Source of the DNA: Fibrobacterota bacterium | GTDB lineage: Bacteria > Fibrobacterota > Chitinivibrionia > Chitinivibrionales > FEN-1185 | Assembly (NCBI GenBank): GCA_003165595.1 | Contig: PLWQ01000021.1 | Coordinates: 1 to 16,223 of the forward strand | DNA: 16,223 bases | Direction: 5' to 3' | Shown here: positions 13,148 through 16,223 of the stretch, one piece after another | Position numbering within the stretch: position 1 is the first letter of the stretch | How the letters are laid out: each line of letters opens with the position of its first letter | Program-made: the position numbers and the translations under genes | Notes under the pieces: model-generated | Databases searched by the model: none | What the model was told of the DNA's origin: nothing | What the model saw: the letters and a program-made list of their open reading frames with translations, nothing else

Positions 13148-14926
13148 TCACCTCACCACCACTATCTTCCCCTTTGTTTCAAAATTCCCGGCCCTGAACA
13201 CCATGCAATACACACCGCCGGGCCACGAAGCCGCGGGAACCGGCACCGCATATGAACCGGGGCCCGCCCATCTGTTGACATACGAATAGACGAGCCTGCC
13301 TCTCATGTCCAGCCACTCCGCGCTCACCCTGCACGCCACGGGCACAGAATACTTCAAGACCGGGAAAAGCGCTTCGCACGCAAACCGTCCGGGCGCCGCG
13401 CGCTCTCTGAGCACGCCTGCGGAGGGTGCGAACACCAGGCTGTCGCGAATTTTCATAAGGCCCATGTATTTGAAATACGACGGGTCGGCCGTGTCGGTTA
13501 AATCGTTCATCAGCACAACGTGCGAGCCGGCGGGAATGCCCACGTTCCCGGTAATGCGCAGCGAATCCGGGTTAAGCCTGAACACGCCGGAAAAATCGGT
13601 CTGGCCCTTGATAACCGCGTTATTTGCAACCGGCGCAAATACCGTGTCCCATTGACAGCTTACCGTGGGATTCACGGGGGCCAGGATAGTCTGCGAGGCA
13701 ACGAGGGTGTCCAGTCTCGCGCTATCGGGCATCTTGATCGTCGAAGAAACGTCGAACACAAACCGGCCGGAACCGGCGGTCCACGAGGAAGGCACTGGTA
13801 TTGTGACGGAATCACCCGGCATCGCCAGAGCATCCATGACCGTGCCGGACATGTCATTGAACTTAAACGAGTGGGTCTTAATGACAAACGAAATCGAATC
13901 GCTCGCTGCCAGCGTAATGCGCCTGCCGAAAACTCCCATATTCACGACATAATCAATCTTGGTTACCGACTGCGAGTCGCTTTGGTCCCACTCGGGAAAC
14001 AGACGGGTCCCCGAGATGTTGAATTTGTTAAAGGCGTTGGTTGATTGCGCGAAAAGCTGCACGCGCGCGGCAATATCGCCGTCAAAAGCATTTACCGAAT
14101 CGATGAAAGAGAGCCCCGTAAGATCGCTGGCACTCCTGACCTGCGGGTTTCTCGCCCGGCAGAAATCACTGAGCCACAGATTGCGGTGAACAACCGAAAG
14201 GACAAGCTCAATGCCCGTGTGGTTGGTGATCCAATATTCAAAAAACCCATTTCTGATGTCCAGGTAATCGAGGTTCAAGGCGTTGGCGATGTTGTACTCG
14301 TTGGTAAAGATGCGCTGATAGCCGGCAAACATGGAATCGAGCACCACAACTTTATTGGCGACCAGGCCGTTCAACGAAAAGGCTGCGGCGAGCTTATCGG
14401 CGGCGCCGAACGTGCCGGACGCAGACGGGGTGCATGACGCGGTGATGCTCACCATACTGTCGAGCGTCTTTCCGTGCGCATCACATTGAGCGGTACCGAC
14501 CGAGTTATGCGGAAGGTTGTTGATTGTGGCAGTGCCCACCGAGCCAACCGCGATTTGCACTATCGAAAAGTCGGCGGCCGAATTATTCTCTATTGATATT
14601 GCGAGATACTGGCTGGCGTTACTCAATTCAACATGATATAGCCACCTAAGAGTGAGAGGCATTGTCGGCATGGACAAGGGACTGTTGGCCGCAAAATTTC
14701 CGGCAAGAGGGATGTTTACGGTGCAGCCGGGCGCTCCAGAAAGCGGGATCGGTCCGAACTCGTCGGCATAGTATTTATCCGCCATTGTATCTTGATGTAT
14801 CTCATAGGCAAAGACCCCGCCGTTTGGCGTGGAAGAAGCCGTTGTTTTCCCCTCGGTGCCGGCGAATGCAAACAGGAGTACGGCTGCGGCTATTTGCATG
14901 GCAGCAAAGAATCCGGACGATTTCAC
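13148..14926 (-). CDS. Secreted protein of unknown function with T9SS sorting domain
   Basis: The GTG at 14926 is preferred: it yields the classic signal MKSSGFFAAMQIAAAVLLFAFAG and has a G-run (GGGGG) a few bases upstream. A TTG at 14938 and an ATG at 14899 are alternatives with no better site. The 592-residue product matches no family I recognise. Visible pieces: beta-rich middle region with paired statements of an Ig or jelly-roll kind (ISFVIKTHSFKFNDMSGTVMD, FDVSSTIKMPDSARLDTL, FRLNPDSLRITGNVGI), scattered Asp-Ser pairs, and four or more Cys. The last 75 residues form a well-conserved sorting domain (AEWLDMRGRLVYSY, then GGVYCMVFRAGNFETKGKIVVVR). A good promoter lies at 14969-14997. It heads a likely two-gene unit with the IPT/BACON lipoprotein. 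Confidence 0.8.
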   Translation of the reverse strand: MKSSGFFAAMQIAAAVLLFAFAGTEGKTTASSTPNGGVFAYEIHQDTMADKYYADEFGPIPLSGAPGCTVNIPLAGNFAANSPLSMPTMPLTLRWLYHVELSNASQYLAISIENNSAADFSIVQIAVGSVGTATINNLPHNSVGTAQCDAHGKTLDSMVSITASCTPSASGTFGAADKLAAAFSLNGLVANKVVVLDSMFAGYQRIFTNEYNIANALNLDYLDIRNGFFEYWITNHTGIELVLSVVHRNLWLSDFCRARNPQVRSASDLTGLSFIDSVNAFDGDIAARVQLFAQSTNAFNKFNISGTRLFPEWDQSDSQSVTKIDYVVNMGVFGRRITLAASDSISFVIKTHSFKFNDMSGTVMDALAMPGDSVTIPVPSSWTAGSGRFVFDVSSTIKMPDSARLDTLVASQTILAPVNPTVSCQWDTVFAPVANNAVIKGQTDFSGVFRLNPDSLRITGNVGIPAGSHVVLMNDLTDTADPSYFKYMGLMKIRDSLVFAPSAGVLRERAAPGRFACEALFPVLKYSVPVACRVSAEWLDMRGRLVYSYVNRWAGPGSYAVPVPAASWPGGVYCMVFRAGNFETKGKIVVVR

Positions 14927-14968
14927 GGGGGCCCCCAATGCTTATTGACTGAATTACGTTCACCCGTT

Positions 14969-14997
14969 ACTATACCCTTGCGGGGGACGTTTTTCAA
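14969..14997 (-). promoter_or_regulatory. Sigma-70-like promoter of the minus-strand block
   Basis: On the minus strand TTGAAA (14997-14992) is followed after exactly 17 bases by TATAGT (14974-14969). The predicted start is about 35 bases ahead of the GTG at 14926. The -35 shares TTGAAAAA context with the GH2-like promoter at 8900-8928. Confidence 0.7.
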
Positions 14998-15015
14998 TGA
15001 CGGCATGTCGGAGCG

Positions 15016-15035
15016 GCCGGTGAGGTCATACCGGC
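15016..15035. other. Hairpin or operator between divergent genes
   Basis: GCCGGT (15016-15021) and ACCGGC (15030-15035) are perfect complements around eight bases. It sits 18 bases upstream of the minus-strand -35 hexamer and within the leader side of the divergent + gene. No promoter for the + gene is clear in this 280-base gap. Confidence 0.35.
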
Positions 15036-15209
15036 ATTCGAACTTCTTTGTCCCGCCCATTACTTCTGGAAGCCTCACGAGACTTGCCCGGCTCCATGTT
15101 GATTAATAGGATGAAACATTTGCTCTTGGGGCAAGTCAGGGAGTATGTTAATCTCAGCAAGATTTCGGACTGGAACAAAGACAGTCAGTATCACCATTGT
15201 AAATTTGCG

Positions 15210-16031
15210 GTGAGGGCCTCGTTGGCAAAGCAAACAAATTCGACTGCGATGGTCATGGCATCGTGCCTTTTCTCCCTTCTCTCCTGCACCACCATGAACA
15301 TGCCTCTCCACAGTTACCATTTTGACCGCGATATCAACACCCAATGGACGCAAACCGTAAGCTTCGGAGACGCCGGAATTCAGTTTGACACGGCGCAAAG
15401 GCTTGCAGGGTTTAATTCGCAAAGTCTCGACTTCAGCTATATGAATTACGTGCTCCCCATGCTCGGCGTGGGAGCGCGGGTTTCGGCGTACGCGCCCTAC
15501 TCGACCCTTATGCCCTCTCGCATGACCGGTGCCGATGCATGGTGGAGCTACTATACCTATGTCGTGCCCATTTCGTTCATTCTCTCGGCGAGGCTGCTCC
15601 ATACCAAGTTCTTCACGTTCGGGTTCAATGTGTATCCTGTTTCGTGGCCCTTTATCATAGGTTCGGTTTCGATGATAGGCACATTCCACTTATTCTGGAA
15701 CCTGGATCTCAGCGCCAACCTTCACTGCAATCCGACGCTCGCGTACGTGCTTGATTGGAAATCCGATTATGCGTATTTTAACGAATACGATGTGGCCTTG
15801 ACCCATTCGATCAGGCTCGGCACTACCCCCAACAAATTGTTCTACTCTCTTGCATTTGAATCGTACCGGGGTGTCTACGTGCAGAACGCCGACTTCTACG
15901 GCAAGACTCCGGATTGGCGCATAGGAATCAATGTGGGATACCTGTTCGGTTCCGCGACCCGGCGGTTCGGACAAGTGCACGGCGACAAAGATTGGTTTTA
16001 CACCTGGCCACAATCGGGCCATAAAGACTAG
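15210..16031 (+). CDS. Lipoprotein resembling an outer-membrane beta-barrel
   Basis: The start is uncertain. A GTG at 15210 puts a lipobox (LLSC, Cys26) at the usual distance behind MRASLAKQTNSTAMVMAS; a TTG at 15222 preceded by GGTGAGGG is nearly as good; an in-frame ATG at 15048 or 15111 would leave a signal too deep inside the protein. The mature part of about 247 residues alternates aromatic and polar residues in strand-like runs (SLDFSYMNYVLPMLGVGARVSAY, FFTFGFNVYPVSW, LFYSLAFESYRGVYV, DWRIGINVGYLFGSA), as in small outer-membrane barrels. No family was recognised. It is divergent from the sorting-domain gene at 14926, and its stop (16029-16031) touches a transposase remnant, so its 3' end may have been altered. 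Confidence 0.65.
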   Translation: MRASLAKQTNSTAMVMASCLFSLLSCTTMNMPLHSYHFDRDINTQWTQTVSFGDAGIQFDTAQRLAGFNSQSLDFSYMNYVLPMLGVGARVSAYAPYSTLMPSRMTGADAWWSYYTYVVPISFILSARLLHTKFFTFGFNVYPVSWPFIIGSVSMIGTFHLFWNLDLSANLHCNPTLAYVLDWKSDYAYFNEYDVALTHSIRLGTTPNKLFYSLAFESYRGVYVQNADFYGKTPDWRIGINVGYLFGSATRRFGQVHGDKDWFYTWPQSGHKD

Positions 16032-16223
16032 TACCCTGTAACGCCTAAACAATCGGATACAACCGTTTCAATTTGATTCTTGCCTCCGCAGTTGTAAATT
16101 GCCAATTGACTTTTGCTTGCTTGTTATTGCGGTTTGTTTCCCATGCTACAATTTCTTCCTGCATTATTTTCAAATTCGCAATACGTTCCTGAAAACACTG
16201 TCTCTTCAACACGCTCAACTCTA
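16032..16223. mobile_element. End of an IS630-family insertion sequence (partial)
   Basis: Only one end is in the window. IS630 elements insert at TA; a TA at 16032-16033, directly after the neighbouring stop codon and followed by CCCTGTAACG, may be the outer edge. The other terminal repeat is outside the window, so the boundary is tentative. Confidence 0.5.
16045..16223 (-). CDS. IS630-family transposase, C-terminal fragment
   Basis: The frame enters from beyond the right edge and ends at TAG (16047-16045), leaving 58 residues. The end reads RNNKQAKVNWQFTTAEARIK followed by LKRLYP and IV, the typical finish of IS630-type DDE transposases, including the W-E-T-N-R-N segment before it. The DDE catalytic residues lie outside the window. 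It is cut by the window edge, so intactness cannot be judged. It faces the lipoprotein gene end to end. Confidence 0.85.
   Translation of the reverse strand, partial: ELSVLKRQCFQERIANLKIMQEEIVAWETNRNNKQAKVNWQFTTAEARIKLKRLYPIV

Overview
The window reads as a chromosomal accessory region of a GC-rich bacterium of the Fibrobacterota/Chitinivibrionia-Bacteroidota (FCB) type. I infer this from the proteins: nearly all carry an N-terminal export signal, six end in a region resembling the type IX secretion (T9SS) C-terminal sorting domain (a '..D/S-x-x-G-R/K-x-(I/L/V)..' strand, then 'G-(V/T/A)-Y-x-(V/M)-x(L/I/F)', then a short basic tail), and one has a BACON domain. No SusC/SusD pair is present. 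No rRNA, tRNA or CRISPR array was seen.

Layout. On the + strand at the left are an unrecognised secreted protein (193-1422), a small cytosolic DUF1801 protein (1612-2025) and a secreted seven-bladed beta-propeller protein (2354-3625). They converge, across a hairpin in the 3' gap, on a long minus-strand block read right to left: a secreted unknown with a sorting domain (14926-13148), a lipoprotein with IPT/TIG and BACON domains (13061-11232), a BNR_4-type propeller protein (10811-9180), a family-2 glycoside-hydrolase-like protein (8734-5912) and a PKD plus right-handed beta-helix protein (5627-3711). A lipoprotein that looks like an outer-membrane barrel runs divergently at the right (15210-16031). 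The last 179 bases hold the C-terminus of an IS630-family transposase.

Function. The minus block looks like a small extracellular polysaccharide-attack set: a propeller of the kind seen in lyases and sialidase-fold enzymes, a GH2-like enzyme, a beta-helix protein of the kind seen in polysaccharide lyases, and a probable surface lipoprotein. The genes seem to form several transcription units. Promoter-like sequences precede the genes at 14926, 10811 and 8734, a strong hairpin separates the GH2-like gene from the beta-helix gene, and an exact 20-bp palindrome lies upstream of the BNR_4 promoter. The substrate cannot be read from sequence.

Main points for a second look: alanine at the GH2 acid/base glutamate position; the 20-bp palindrome; the GATTCACC intergenic repeat cluster behind the GH2 gene; DNA-level blade duplication in the propeller gene; and the transposase remnant directly against the last lipoprotein gene.
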